Translations under genes and position numbers: made by a program
The notes under the pieces: model-generated
What the model was told of the DNA's origin: nothing
Databases searched by the model: none
What the model saw: only the letters and a program-made list of their open reading frames with translations
Assembly: GCF_017565645.3 (NCBI RefSeq)
Contig: NZ_CP086136.1
Coordinates: 4,137,501 to 4,201,500, forward strand
Reading direction: 5' to 3'
Origin: Bradyrhizobium barranii subsp. barranii
Lineage (GTDB): Bacteria; Pseudomonadota; Alphaproteobacteria; Rhizobiales; Xanthobacteraceae
DNA: 64,000 nucleotides
In this document: positions 44,810 to 53,405 of the stretch, one piece after another
Layout of the letters: each line of letters opens with the position of its first letter
Position numbering within the stretch: the first letter of the stretch is position 1

Positions 44810-45978
44810 GGGAGCGCGTCCTGCACGGAGCTTTGCAGGTCGGCTTCGCGCGCGGCCTTGCCGTGCAGTTCCCGAACCTGGCTTCCTTCCGTCAGCCGAT
44901 ACTGACCGTCGACGACGACGGTATCACCTGATTTCAGTCCCTGGTCGATCAGGGCCTGCCCCTCGCTGATCTGTGCGACGTGAACGGGACGCAAGGAAGC
45001 GGTCTGGTTGGGAGCGACGACATAGACATAGCTGCCGTTCGGGCCCTGCTGGACTGCGGAGCCGGCGACCGTCAGCGCATCCTTCTGAATCTTCAGCAGC
45101 AGCCGGGCATTCACCAGCTGTCCCGGCCACAGCCGGTGCTCGTGATTGGCGAATGTGGCCTTGAGCTGGACGGTGCCGGTCGTCCCTGCGATCTCGTTGT
45201 TGACGAGCAGCAGCGTGCCTTCGCCGAGCTTAATCTTGTTGTCCTGGCTGTAGGCGATGACCTTCAACTGGCCTTTTGCTTCGTGTTCCTGGATCACGGG
45301 CAGATCCGTCTGCGGAAGGGTGAACAGCAGCGAAATCGGCTCGATCTGGGTGACGACGACGAGACCGTTCGGGTCGGTCGGATGAATCACGTTGCCGACA
45401 TCGATCTGGCGGACGCCGGTGATGCCGGGAATGGCCGATGTCAGGCGCGTGTAGCTGAGCTGGACGTTGGCCTCGTCGATCTGCGCCTGGTCCGCTTTCA
45501 CGGCGGCCTTGAGTTGGGCCACCTGCGCGGTCTGCGTCTCGATCAGCTGCGGGGTCGCATAACCCTTGTCACCGAGTTTACTGTAGCGGGAGAGATTGGC
45601 TTCGGCATTGGTGAGTTGGGCCTGATCTCGGTCGCGATTGGCCGTCAATTGCTCGATCTGGGCCTCGTAGGGACGCGGGTCGATCTGGGCGAGCAGATCT
45701 CCGGCCTTGACGGTCTGTCCCTCGGTGAAGGCGATCTTGACGATCTGTCCCTGAATCTGGCTGCGCACGACATCGGTGTTGTAGGCGATCACGGTGCCGA
45801 TGCCGCGCAGATAGATCGGAACGTCCTTGCCGATGACCGCGGCGGTGACCACCGGTACGGCCGCGGGCACCGGCGCGGCGGCGACGACCGGCTTCCGGTC
45901 CGCGGCGAAGAACCAGAGGCCGGCTCCGACGAGAATCGCGGCGAGAGCGACAAGCGCGATGGCGAGATTTCGTTTCAT
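44806..45978 (-). CDS. RND efflux periplasmic adaptor (MdtA-like)
   Basis: A 390-residue membrane fusion protein. It starts MKRNLAIALVALAAILVGAG, a membrane anchor, then an Ala/Pro/Val linker. The lipoyl halves (YNTDVVRSQIQGQIVKIAFTEGQTVKAGDLL and the counterpart around IDVGNVIHPTDPN) flank a coiled-coil hairpin. Beta-barrel and C-terminal domains follow. The frame is open 90 codons upstream, but ATG 45978 is the only start giving a signal or anchor sequence. It overlaps the permease gene by four bases and follows the secreted-protein gene after 16 bases, in one operon. Confidence 0.93.
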   Translation of the reverse strand: MKRNLAIALVALAAILVGAGLWFFAADRKPVVAAAPVPAAVPVVTAAVIGKDVPIYLRGIGTVIAYNTDVVRSQIQGQIVKIAFTEGQTVKAGDLLAQIDPRPYEAQIEQLTANRDRDQAQLTNAEANLSRYSKLGDKGYATPQLIETQTAQVAQLKAAVKADQAQIDEANVQLSYTRLTSAIPGITGVRQIDVGNVIHPTDPNGLVVVTQIEPISLLFTLPQTDLPVIQEHEAKGQLKVIAYSQDNKIKLGEGTLLLVNNEIAGTTGTVQLKATFANHEHRLWPGQLVNARLLLKIQKDALTVAGSAVQQGPNGSYVYVVAPNQTASLRPVHVAQISEGQALIDQGLKSGDTVVVDGQYRLTEGSQVRELHGKAAREADLQSSVQDALP

Positions 45979-45994
45979 GAGACCGTCCTGGATG

Positions 45995-46534
45995 TCAGGG
46001 ATTGCTTGAGCCGCTGATCGAAGTCGTGCTGCCCGTTGCGGCAGGGCCTTGCACCGGGACGGACGGACTGATTCCGGCGCCGCCGAGCTCGGTGGCTCCG
46101 AGCGGTATCCCGACGCGTCCGACCGTCGATGCTGAAGGCAGCGGAGGCGCCGCCGTGATGCTGCCGTTGCAGGTGACGGATGAGCCCCCGGACAGTCCGC
46201 CGCCGTCGAACAAGGCTCCGGACGAGGCGGTATTGCCGGATCCGGCACAACCCGCCGTGCTTTGCGCCGGATTGAGCGGCGAAATGCCGGGTGTTGCGAT
46301 CTCGGTCGATCCCAGCGGAACGCCGACGGGCCGCGTGGATTGCGGGTTGAGCGGCGACGTCGCCAGCATGCCGGTGGAAGGCTGCATTCCCGGCATGGTC
46401 GTTTGAGCGGACGTCGCAGCCGGGACGAGCCACAGCATGCCGGCCGTGAGTGCCACGGCGAGCGGTATCAGGGTGAACCGGTGCGAGCTGGATCTTCCCG
46501 AGCCGACGTCGTTCGATGGGTGCTGCTCTCGCAT
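45995..46534 (-). CDS. Secreted Gly/Ser/Pro-rich protein with an internal repeat, RND-associated
   Basis: A 179-residue protein. A basic leader and hydrophobic core (FTLIPLAVALTAGMLWLVPAATSAQ) form a signal peptide. The mature part begins TTMPGMQPSTGMLATSPLNP and is almost free of charged residues. A ~20-residue motif occurs twice: VGVPLGSTEIATPGISP and VGIPLGATELGGAGISP, separated by a Gly/Ser region with two Cys. A ribosome site (GGAG on the minus strand) supports ATG 46534. It is the first gene of the second RND operon, as the protein at 4954-5655 is the last of the first. Function is unknown. Confidence 0.72.
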   Translation of the reverse strand: MREQHPSNDVGSGRSSSHRFTLIPLAVALTAGMLWLVPAATSAQTTMPGMQPSTGMLATSPLNPQSTRPVGVPLGSTEIATPGISPLNPAQSTAGCAGSGNTASSGALFDGGGLSGGSSVTCNGSITAAPPLPSASTVGRVGIPLGATELGGAGISPSVPVQGPAATGSTTSISGSSNP

Positions 46535-46742
46535 GAAAAATGCTCCGGCTGAATGCTGTCGAGCACTAGAGAGGTGCGGAACGGTGGGGTATTTCCAGAA
46601 CGCACGTCCCGCTACCCGGCAGCACGACGACAACGGGCATTCGACGCATCGTAAGCGGGCATTCGTCTTCGTTCGGCCGCGTCGCCGAGTTGCCTCGCCG
46701 ATGACAGCGCCGTTGGCCGGCTTTGGCTTCGGCTCGCTTTCG

Positions 46743-47084
46743 CTATTTCAGAATGGCCCGCACATGCGCGAGTTCCCGGCTGCATGTGCTTGTGTCGCCG
46801 TTTTGTTCGGCGGTACGTGCGCGATCAAGCGAATCCAGCGCATCCGCGAAAACCGCTCCGCGGCCGCCTTCGGCCTCTGCAATCGAGCGAGGCGTCGGTT
46901 GATGACTGCGCAGCGCGCTGAGGCTCTCCCGCTGCCAGCCGTGGGCGCCCGCGTCTTTTTCTATGGCCTGATCCAGCTGGATCTGGGTTTTCGCGATGTC
47001 GTCCGCACAAGTGCCTGCACGCGCGGGCGAAGCTGCGCACAACAGGATGAGAAGCGCGATCTGGAGATTTGCTGTGGATGTCAT
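46743..47084 (-). CDS. Small secreted helical protein of unknown function (113 aa)
   Basis: The signal peptide MTSTANLQIALLILLCAASPARA precedes a ~90-residue mature protein with two Cys (GTCADDI and TSTCSRELA) that could form a disulfide tying its helical ends. The middle reads RESLSALRSHQPTPRSIAEAE. ATG 47084 is preferred for its clean signal; alternatives at 47102 (ATG) and 47111 (TTG) add a few residues. Its 208-base gap to the next gene suggests a separate transcript. Function is unknown. Confidence 0.65.
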   Translation of the reverse strand: MTSTANLQIALLILLCAASPARAGTCADDIAKTQIQLDQAIEKDAGAHGWQRESLSALRSHQPTPRSIAEAEGGRGAVFADALDSLDRARTAEQNGDTSTCSRELAHVRAILK

Positions 47085-47389
47085 GTGTCCGATCCCATGC
47101 ATGGAGTTCAATCAGCATCAGATGCGACCTCTTGAATGCCAAAGCGGATCGTTCGTCTTTCGCGTATGAACGCCGGCCGTTCACAGTAATGAGAGGTCTG
47201 TACGCCTGACATATGCGCTGCGCTTTGAAGTGCGCGCCCTAGCTAGGCAGTGTCCCGAGGATGCGCGAGGAGCCGCTGTCTCGATCGGCATGTCCCGACG
47301 TGCGAAGTGGCAAGGGCCGTTGTTTGCCGAAATACGCGGGCAAGCGTCGACACTACTGTCGCACCATTCCAACCCGGAGTGATCCCGAC

Positions 47390-48175
47390 ATGAAACACCT
47401 CAACGCTGGCCTCGCCTTCGCTGCCACTCTCTCCCTGTTCGCGACCGTCGCCCCGGCGCGCGCTGAACCCCCGAAGAACATCGTCCTGGTGCACGGCGCC
47501 TGGGTCGATGCGTCCGGCTGGAAGCCGGTCTACGAGATCCTGGTCAAGGAAGGCTTCCGCGTCAGCATGCTGCAGGAGCCCGAGACGTCGTTTGGCGATG
47601 ATGTCACGGCGGCGAAGCGGCTGCTCGATCTCCAGAATGGCCCGACGCTTCTGGTCGGCCACAGCTATGGCGGCTCGATCATCACCGAGGCGGGTGTTCA
47701 TCCCAACGTGGTCGGCCTGGTCTACGTCGCTGCGCATGCGCCCGACGTCGGAGAGGACGAAGCGGCGCTGGGCAAGAAGACGCCGAGCGTCCTTGGAAAG
47801 ACCGAAGGCGCCATCAAGGTCACGCCCGACAAATTCACCTATCTCGATCCTGTGCAATTCCCCAAGCTGTTCGCCCCCGATCTGCCGCGCGAGCAGGCGG
47901 AGTTCGAATCACGCTCCCAGGTTCTGGCCGCGACGCAGGTGTTCAGCACGCCGCTGACGGCGGCTGCGTGGAAGACCAAACCGAGCTGGGGCATCGTTGC
48001 CGGCAACGACCAGATCATCAATCCGGATCTCGAGCGCTGGTATTACGAGCGCGCCAAGAGCCACACCACCGTGATCCCGGGTGCAAGCCACTCGGTCTAC
48101 GAGTCGCATCCGAAGGAAGTGGCGGAGATCATCACCCGTGCCGCTCGCAGCATCGATCAACCGGCCACCCGCTGA
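47390..48175 (+). CDS. Secreted alpha/beta hydrolase
   Basis: A 261-residue alpha/beta-hydrolase-fold enzyme with a Sec signal peptide (MKHLNAGLAFAATLSLFATVAPARA). It has the oxyanion-type NIVLVHGAWVDASGW, the nucleophile elbow GHSYGGS (Ser92) and the catalytic His in GASHSVYESHP near residue 240. An acid in WGIVAGNDQIINP would complete the triad. It looks like an esterase or lactonase of the broad family seen in Bradyrhizobium; substrate unknown. ATG 47390 gives the signal peptide; the 43-residue upstream extension does not look coding. Confidence 0.87.
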   Translation: MKHLNAGLAFAATLSLFATVAPARAEPPKNIVLVHGAWVDASGWKPVYEILVKEGFRVSMLQEPETSFGDDVTAAKRLLDLQNGPTLLVGHSYGGSIITEAGVHPNVVGLVYVAAHAPDVGEDEAALGKKTPSVLGKTEGAIKVTPDKFTYLDPVQFPKLFAPDLPREQAEFESRSQVLAATQVFSTPLTAAAWKTKPSWGIVAGNDQIINPDLERWYYERAKSHTTVIPGASHSVYESHPKEVAEIITRAARSIDQPATR

Positions 48176-48217
48176 CGCGTTTTGCCGGTCCTGACGCACG
48201 GCCGGCAGAAGGAAGGG

Positions 48218-48243
48218 CGGCGGGAGAGACAGCACTCCCGCCG
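48218..48243 (+). terminator. Hairpin between the hydrolase and the mdc operon
   Basis: A perfect 9-bp stem, CGGCGGGAG (48218-48226) and CTCCCGCCG (48235-48243), with an 8-base loop. It sits 42 bases after the hydrolase stop and 27 bases before the ATG at 48270. It may end the upstream transcript or attenuate entry into the malonate operon. No U-tract. Confidence 0.45.
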
Positions 48244-48269
48244 GCCCGACTGCCCCTCCGGAGAATTCC

Positions 48270-49136
48270 ATGAGCATGATCGAGACGACCGGCACGATCC
48301 TGGACTGGGACGTGACGACGGTGAAGCGGGCTGGACTGAGCCGCGATCTGCCCTCCGGCAATCCGGACCTGATGTGGGTCGCGAATTCGTCGACGCTGAT
48401 CTACGGCGAGCGGGATGCCATCCTCGTCGACACGTTCCTGACCGCCGGGCAGTCGAAGACGTTGCTGGATTGGGTCGTGTCGCGGGAGCGAAATCTGACC
48501 GCGATCTACGTCACGCATGGCCACGGTGATCATTTCTTCGGCCTCGCGCCGCTGCTCGATCGCTTTCCGCGGGCAAGCGCCGTTGCCGTTCCCGAGGTTG
48601 TCGACGAGATGAAGACGCAGCTTTCGCCGGCATCGCTCGACGGTTTCTGGCGCAAGCGCTTTCCGGGCGAGATCGCACAGCGCTTGGTCGCTGCAGAGCC
48701 TCTCGAAGGCGAGCTCACGCTCGAGGGACACAAGCTCGTCGTCATCGACATGGGACCAACCGACACGGCGCGCTCCACCGCCCTTCATGTCCCGTCTCTC
48801 GATCTGATCGTCGCCGGCGACACCGTGTACAACGGCATTCATCCTTATCTCGCCGAAACCGACACGCAGAGCCGGCTCGAATGGATCGCCGCGCTCGATC
48901 GGCTCGAAGCGTTGAAGCCGCGCTTCGTGGTGGCCGGACACAAGAAGCCGGAGAACGATGACGATCCGCGCAACATCGCGGAGACCCGGCAATATCTGCT
49001 CGATTTCAACCGCCTCGACCAGGCGACGATTTCTCCGCGCGAGCTCTACGAGGCGATGCTCGCGCTTCATCCCGACCGTGCCAATCCGGGATCGCTCTGG
49101 AGCGGAGCCAACGCCGCAAAGGGGCCAAGGTCATGA
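48270..49136 (+). CDS. Metallo-beta-lactamase-fold hydrolase heading the mdc operon
   Basis: A 288-residue MBL-fold protein with the zinc motif THGHGDHF (His83, His85, Asp87, His88) and later ligands in ARSTALHVPS and IVAGDTVYN, followed by VVAGHKKP. There is no signal peptide. Its stop overlaps the mdcA start by four bases (ATGA), so it belongs to the malonate decarboxylase transcript. It is not a standard mdc gene. It might hydrolyse a malonyl- or acetyl-thioester or a semialdehyde-derived ester; that is inference. It is preceded by CTCCGGAG. Confidence 0.88.
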   Translation: MSMIETTGTILDWDVTTVKRAGLSRDLPSGNPDLMWVANSSTLIYGERDAILVDTFLTAGQSKTLLDWVVSRERNLTAIYVTHGHGDHFFGLAPLLDRFPRASAVAVPEVVDEMKTQLSPASLDGFWRKRFPGEIAQRLVAAEPLEGELTLEGHKLVVIDMGPTDTARSTALHVPSLDLIVAGDTVYNGIHPYLAETDTQSRLEWIAALDRLEALKPRFVVAGHKKPENDDDPRNIAETRQYLLDFNRLDQATISPRELYEAMLALHPDRANPGSLWSGANAAKGPRS

Positions 49137-50779
49137 CGAGCTGGCAGAACAACCGCGCCGCGCGCGATGCCCGCATTGCGGCCGGTGCCGGCCTGGCCCA
49201 CGGCAAGGTCGTGGAAGCATCCGACGCAACGCGCCTGCTGGAGGCCGTGATCCGGCCGGGCGACCGGGTTTGCCTCGAAGGCGACAACCAGAAGCAGGCG
49301 GATCTCTTGAGCCGCGCGCTGCTGGCGGTCGATCTGTCCAAGGTCAACGATCTGCACATGGTGCAGTCGGGCGTCGTTCTGCCCGAACATCTGGACCTGT
49401 TCGACCGCGGGGTCGCGAAGCGGCTCGACTATGCCTATTCCGGGCCGCAATCGGCGCGCATCGCGCGCATGCTGTTCGGCGGCAAGATCGAGCTGGGAGC
49501 AATTCACACCTATCTCGAACTGTTCGCGCGCTACTTCATCGATCTCACCCCGCACGTCGCCCTGATCGCCGCCGTCAGCGCCGACCGTGACGGCAACCTC
49601 TACACCGGCCCGAACACCGAGGACACGCCCACCGTGGTGGAGGCAACGGCGTTCAAGGACGGCGTCGGGATCGCCCAGGTCAACGAGATCGTCGAGACGG
49701 TTCCGCGGGTCGATATCCCGGCGGACCGCGTCCATTTCGTCGTCAAGTCCGACAAGCCGTTCTTCGTCGAGCCACTATTCACGCGCGATCCCGCGGCGAT
49801 CACCGAGGGGCAGATCCTGACCGCGATGCTCGCGATCAAGGGCATCTACGGGCCCTATGGCGTGCAGCGGATCAATCACGGGATCGGCTTCAGCACGGCC
49901 GCGATCGAGCTCCTGCTGCCGACGTTCGGCGAGAGGCTGGGCCTGAAGGGCAGGATCGCAACCCACTTCGCCTTGAATCCGCATCCCGCGCTCATTCCCG
50001 CGATCGAGTCCGGTTGGGTCCGGCAAATCCACTCGTTCGGCTCGGAGGTCGGGATGGACGAGTACATCCGGGCGCGATCCGACATCTATTTCACCGGTCC
50101 CGACGGCTCGCTGCGCTCCAACCGCGCCTTTTGTCAGACCGCCGGGCTCTATGCCTGCGACATGTTCATCGGCTCCACGCTGCAGATCGATCTCCAGGGA
50201 AATTCCTCGACCATCACCACCTCGCGCATCGCCGGGTTCGGCGGCGCGCCGAACATGGGCGCGGATGCACGCGGGCGCAGGCATCCGAGCGAGCCCTGGC
50301 TGAAGGCCGGAGCGGAGGCCGATCCGGACAGCCCGGCGCCGTTGCGCCGGGGCCGCAAGCTGGTGGTGCAGATTGGCGAGACCTTCGGCGACAAGAACGT
50401 CCCGTTGTTCGTCGACAAGCTCGATGCGATCGAGCTCGCCGAGAAGCTCAACCTCGAGCTCGCGCCGGTGATGATCTACGGCGACGACGTCACGCACATC
50501 GTTACCGAGGAGGGCGTGGCAAACCTCCTGTTGTGCCGTACGGCGCAAGAACGCGAGCAGGCGATCCGCGGCGTCGCCGGATACACCGATGTCGGTCGCG
50601 GGCGGGATCGCAGCATGGTCGCGCAGCTGCGCGAGCGCGGCGTGATCCGGCGGCCGGAAGATATCGGCATCAATCCGCTCGATGCGGATCGCAACATGCT
50701 GGCGGCGCGCTCGATCAAGGATCTCGTGCGCTGGTCGGGCGGGCTCTACGCGCCACCGTCGAAATTCAGGAACTGGTGA
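49133..50779 (+). CDS. mdcA: Malonate decarboxylase alpha subunit (acetyl-S-ACP:malonate ACP transferase)
   Basis: A 548-residue MdcA, which exchanges the acetyl group on the operon's special acyl carrier protein for malonate, the first step of biotin-independent malonate decarboxylation. Family blocks are LEAVIRPGDRVCLEGDNQKQADLL, GGKIELGAIHTYLELFARYF, QINHGIGFSTAAIELLLP-type sequence and ITTSRIAGFGGAPNMGADARGRRHPS. Length matches the family (~550). It is in the first of six consecutive short-overlap or short-gap junctions of the operon. Confidence 0.96.
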   Translation: MTSWQNNRAARDARIAAGAGLAHGKVVEASDATRLLEAVIRPGDRVCLEGDNQKQADLLSRALLAVDLSKVNDLHMVQSGVVLPEHLDLFDRGVAKRLDYAYSGPQSARIARMLFGGKIELGAIHTYLELFARYFIDLTPHVALIAAVSADRDGNLYTGPNTEDTPTVVEATAFKDGVGIAQVNEIVETVPRVDIPADRVHFVVKSDKPFFVEPLFTRDPAAITEGQILTAMLAIKGIYGPYGVQRINHGIGFSTAAIELLLPTFGERLGLKGRIATHFALNPHPALIPAIESGWVRQIHSFGSEVGMDEYIRARSDIYFTGPDGSLRSNRAFCQTAGLYACDMFIGSTLQIDLQGNSSTITTSRIAGFGGAPNMGADARGRRHPSEPWLKAGAEADPDSPAPLRRGRKLVVQIGETFGDKNVPLFVDKLDAIELAEKLNLELAPVMIYGDDVTHIVTEEGVANLLLCRTAQEREQAIRGVAGYTDVGRGRDRSMVAQLRERGVIRRPEDIGINPLDADRNMLAARSIKDLVRWSGGLYAPPSKFRNW

Positions 50780-50788
50780 GGACAGGCC

Positions 50789-51106
50789 ATGGAAGATCTC
50801 AGCTTTCATCACCCGGTTCGCGAGCGTGCGGGCGGTATCAGGCAGAGCGCGATCGTGGGCGTGGTCGCCTCGGGCAATCTGGAAGTCCTGGTCGAGCGCG
50901 TCCTGCCGGATGCGGAATGCGCGGTGGAGATCAAAACCGCGGCGATGGGCTTCGGCGAAGTCTGGAGCGCCGTCATTGGAGATTTCGTCGAGCGCTATTC
51001 GCCTGGCGGGCTGAAATTCTCCATCAATGACGGCGGCGCGCGCCCCGACACGGTCTCGCTTCGGCTGGCGCAGGCGGTGCGATTGATCGCGGGGAGCGAG
51101 CAATGA
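50789..51106 (+). CDS. mdcC: Malonate decarboxylase acyl carrier protein (delta subunit)
   Basis: A 105-residue MdcC. It carries the 2'-(5''-phosphoribosyl)-3'-dephospho-CoA prosthetic group on a Ser; the likely residue is Ser28 in VVASGNLEVLVE, matching the SG(D/N)LEV motif of the family. The rest (FSINDGGARPDTVSLRLAQAVR) fits the conserved end. It starts 9 bases after mdcA, and its stop overlaps mdcD (ATGA). Confidence 0.94.
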   Translation: MEDLSFHHPVRERAGGIRQSAIVGVVASGNLEVLVERVLPDAECAVEIKTAAMGFGEVWSAVIGDFVERYSPGGLKFSINDGGARPDTVSLRLAQAVRLIAGSEQ

Positions 51107-52041
51107 CCGCGCCGCTCCCGCACATCGCCCCGGCCGAACGAGCCCGCAGCACGAGCTTCAACGAGGCATCGGCGCGGACGAGGCTTGATCTGCTGCTTGA
51201 TGCCGGCAGCCTGGTCGAGTTCATCGGGCCGGAACAGCGCGAGGTCAGTCCGCATCTGGAGATATTCGGCCTTCCCGAGCAGTTCGATGACGGCATCGTC
51301 GTCGGCCATGGCCGGCTCGGCGGCGCGCCGGTATTCGTCGCCGCGCAGGAAGGACGTTTCATGGGCGGCGCCTTCGGCGAGGTGCACGGCGCCAAACTGC
51401 TGGGTCTGCTCCGCGCAGCGCGCGAGATCGGATCGATCCCCGTTCTGATCCTGCTCGATACCGGCGGCGTCCGTCTGCAGGAGGCCAATGCCGGTGAGCT
51501 CGCCATCGCCGAGATCATGCGTGCGGTGATGGAGGCGCGCAGTGCTGGCGTGAAGGTCATCGGCCTGATCGGCGGGCGCTCCGGCTGCTATGGCGGCGGC
51601 GGTCTGATCGCAGGCTGTTGCTCCGCGCTCGCCGTGTCGGAGGCGGGACGGATCGCGGTTTCGGGCCCCGAGGTGATCGAGACCAATCGCGGCGTCGAGG
51701 AGTTCGACTCCCGTGACCGTGCCCTGGTCTGGCGCACCATGGGCGGCAAGCACCGGCGGCTGCTCGGCGCAACCGACGTCTTCGCCGATGACACCGTGCA
51801 GGATTTTCGCGAGGCCGCACTCGAGCTGATCGGGTTGATTGGCCCCTTCGGCCTCGACCAGCTCAGGGCGGAGCAGGGACGTCTCGCCGACAGGTTGCGC
51901 CGCTTCGGCGCTTGCCAGGACGCCGTCGATATCTGGACCGTGGAAGGTGTTGCGCATGCGGAAACGGTTCCGGAATTGCCGGCCGACCAGTTCATTGCGC
52001 TCGCTAGCAGGATCGGGAGGAGCAGTCGTGACGCTCGATGA
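51103..52041 (+). CDS. mdcD: Malonate decarboxylase beta subunit
   Basis: A 312-residue crotonase-like carboxyltransferase-type subunit. With MdcE it decarboxylates malonyl-S-ACP to acetyl-S-ACP. Characteristic sequence: VFVAAQEGRFMGGAFGEVHGAKLLGLL, ILLDTGGVRLQEANAGELAIAEI and GGRSGCYGGGGLIAGCCS, the glycine-rich oxyanion region. It starts in the mdcC stop and ends 14 bases inside mdcE. Confidence 0.95.
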   Translation: MTAPLPHIAPAERARSTSFNEASARTRLDLLLDAGSLVEFIGPEQREVSPHLEIFGLPEQFDDGIVVGHGRLGGAPVFVAAQEGRFMGGAFGEVHGAKLLGLLRAAREIGSIPVLILLDTGGVRLQEANAGELAIAEIMRAVMEARSAGVKVIGLIGGRSGCYGGGGLIAGCCSALAVSEAGRIAVSGPEVIETNRGVEEFDSRDRALVWRTMGGKHRRLLGATDVFADDTVQDFREAALELIGLIGPFGLDQLRAEQGRLADRLRRFGACQDAVDIWTVEGVAHAETVPELPADQFIALASRIGRSSRDAR

Positions 52042-52750
52042 CGTTCTCGCCTCGCTGTTTCCCGACGGCCATGAGGTCAGGAACGACAATGGCGTCATTG
52101 CCGGCGCCGCGACGCTGCGGTCCGGTGGCAGGATACTCGTGATTGGTGTTGCGGATCGGACTGCGCTCGGCGTCGACGAGGCGATCAGACTTTCCGCGCA
52201 TGTCCTGGAGTCGATCGACCGGGGGAGCGGACCGATCCTGGTGCTCGTCGACAGCGACAGCCAGCGCATGAGCAAGCGTGACGAGCTGCTCGGGCTCAAC
52301 GAATTCCTCGCGCATCTGGCGAAAGTGCTGATCCACGCGGACATGCACGGCCGCCCGACCATCGGTCTTCTCTACGGCCACTCGGCGGCGGGGGCCCTGC
52401 TTGCGACGGGCCTTGCGACGCGCGTGCTGGTCGGATTGCCCGGCGCCTCTCCCGCGTTGATGGATCTGCCGTCGATGGCGAAGGTCACCAAATTGTCGAT
52501 GACCGCTCTTGAGGAGAAAGCCAAATCGACGCCGGTTTTCGCGCCGGGGCTCTCCAATCTCGAGCAGATGGGTGCCGTTCATATGACATGGAGCGACGCC
52601 ACCTCACTCGCAGACCAGCTGGAGGCGCTGCTCGCCGACATGCCGGCTGCGCGGGATCGAAGAGATGCGCTCGGCAAGGAGCGCGGTGGCCGGCCGAAGG
52701 CCGCCGATATCGCGGAGCGCGTTCGTGACCTTGCCCTGCAAACCCGCTGA
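52028..52750 (+). CDS. mdcE: Malonate decarboxylase gamma subunit
   Basis: A 240-residue partner of MdcD in malonyl-S-ACP decarboxylation. The frame is open back to 51839, but that stretch overlaps mdcD. A strong GGGAGGAG just upstream points to GTG 52028 (VTLDDVLASLFPDGHEV), which is the family's usual N-terminus. Blocks IHADMHGRPTIGLLYGHSAAGA and LVGLPGASPALMDLPSMAKV are intact. It overlaps mdcG by 26 bases. Confidence 0.93.
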   Translation: MTLDDVLASLFPDGHEVRNDNGVIAGAATLRSGGRILVIGVADRTALGVDEAIRLSAHVLESIDRGSGPILVLVDSDSQRMSKRDELLGLNEFLAHLAKVLIHADMHGRPTIGLLYGHSAAGALLATGLATRVLVGLPGASPALMDLPSMAKVTKLSMTALEEKAKSTPVFAPGLSNLEQMGAVHMTWSDATSLADQLEALLADMPAARDRRDALGKERGGRPKAADIAERVRDLALQTR

Positions 52751-53405
52751 ACCGCCGGTCGGTCGCCACGACCTCGTCTTTGTCAGCCCGCAGGGTTGGC
52801 GCGCGATGATCGGGATGCGCGGCGATCTCGCAGCCGACCCGCTGGTTTCGCGTTGGTCCGAAATGGGATGGCCGACGATCAGGCGGCGCGCTCTGCCTAG
52901 CGAAGCGACCGGCCTTGCACTCGGCCTGCCGTTGCCGCCCTCCGCCGGCAAGAAACGGCTGTCGTTTCTCGCGGATATCGACCACGTCACCTCGGTCGCG
53001 AGGCCGCCCGCGCTGCGGCAGGTGCGCGGCTCGGCGCCGCGCAACTGGTGGCCGACGCTCGATCGGCTCGACGGGCTCGCGCTTCGTCATTCGGTGGACG
53101 TGCGCGTGTTCGGCAGCCTCGCATGGCAATCGCTGACCGGGCTCGATTACGTGACCGCTCGTTCCGACCTCGATATCCTGTTCGCGTTCCCCCGCGAAAC
53201 CGATCTGGATCGGCTCGCCGCCGACGTGGCTGCGATCGAGACCGATGCGCCGATGCGGCTCGATGGTGAATTGATGCGCGCGGATGGTGCAGCGGTGAAC
53301 TGGCGCGAATTCCATGCCGGCACGGACCAGCTTCTGGTCAAGACCATCGGGTGCGTGGCCCTGCTCGACAGGGATCGATTCATTTCGGGAGCGATGGGAT
53401 CATGA
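52725..53405 (+). CDS. mdcG: Malonate decarboxylase holo-ACP synthase (phosphoribosyl-dephospho-CoA transferase)
   Basis: A 226-residue nucleotidyltransferase that attaches the prosthetic group made by MdcB to MdcC. It has the transferase metal motif RSDLDILF and the FGSLAWQSLTG strand before it, with the family block VGRHDLVFVSP near the start. GTG 52725 is chosen over earlier in-frame starts because it follows GCGGAG and gives the family N-terminus; the overlap with mdcE is then 26 bases. It ends in an ATGA overlap with mdcB. Confidence 0.9.
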   Translation: MTLPCKPAEPPVGRHDLVFVSPQGWRAMIGMRGDLAADPLVSRWSEMGWPTIRRRALPSEATGLALGLPLPPSAGKKRLSFLADIDHVTSVARPPALRQVRGSAPRNWWPTLDRLDGLALRHSVDVRVFGSLAWQSLTGLDYVTARSDLDILFAFPRETDLDRLAADVAAIETDAPMRLDGELMRADGAAVNWREFHAGTDQLLVKTIGCVALLDRDRFISGAMGS

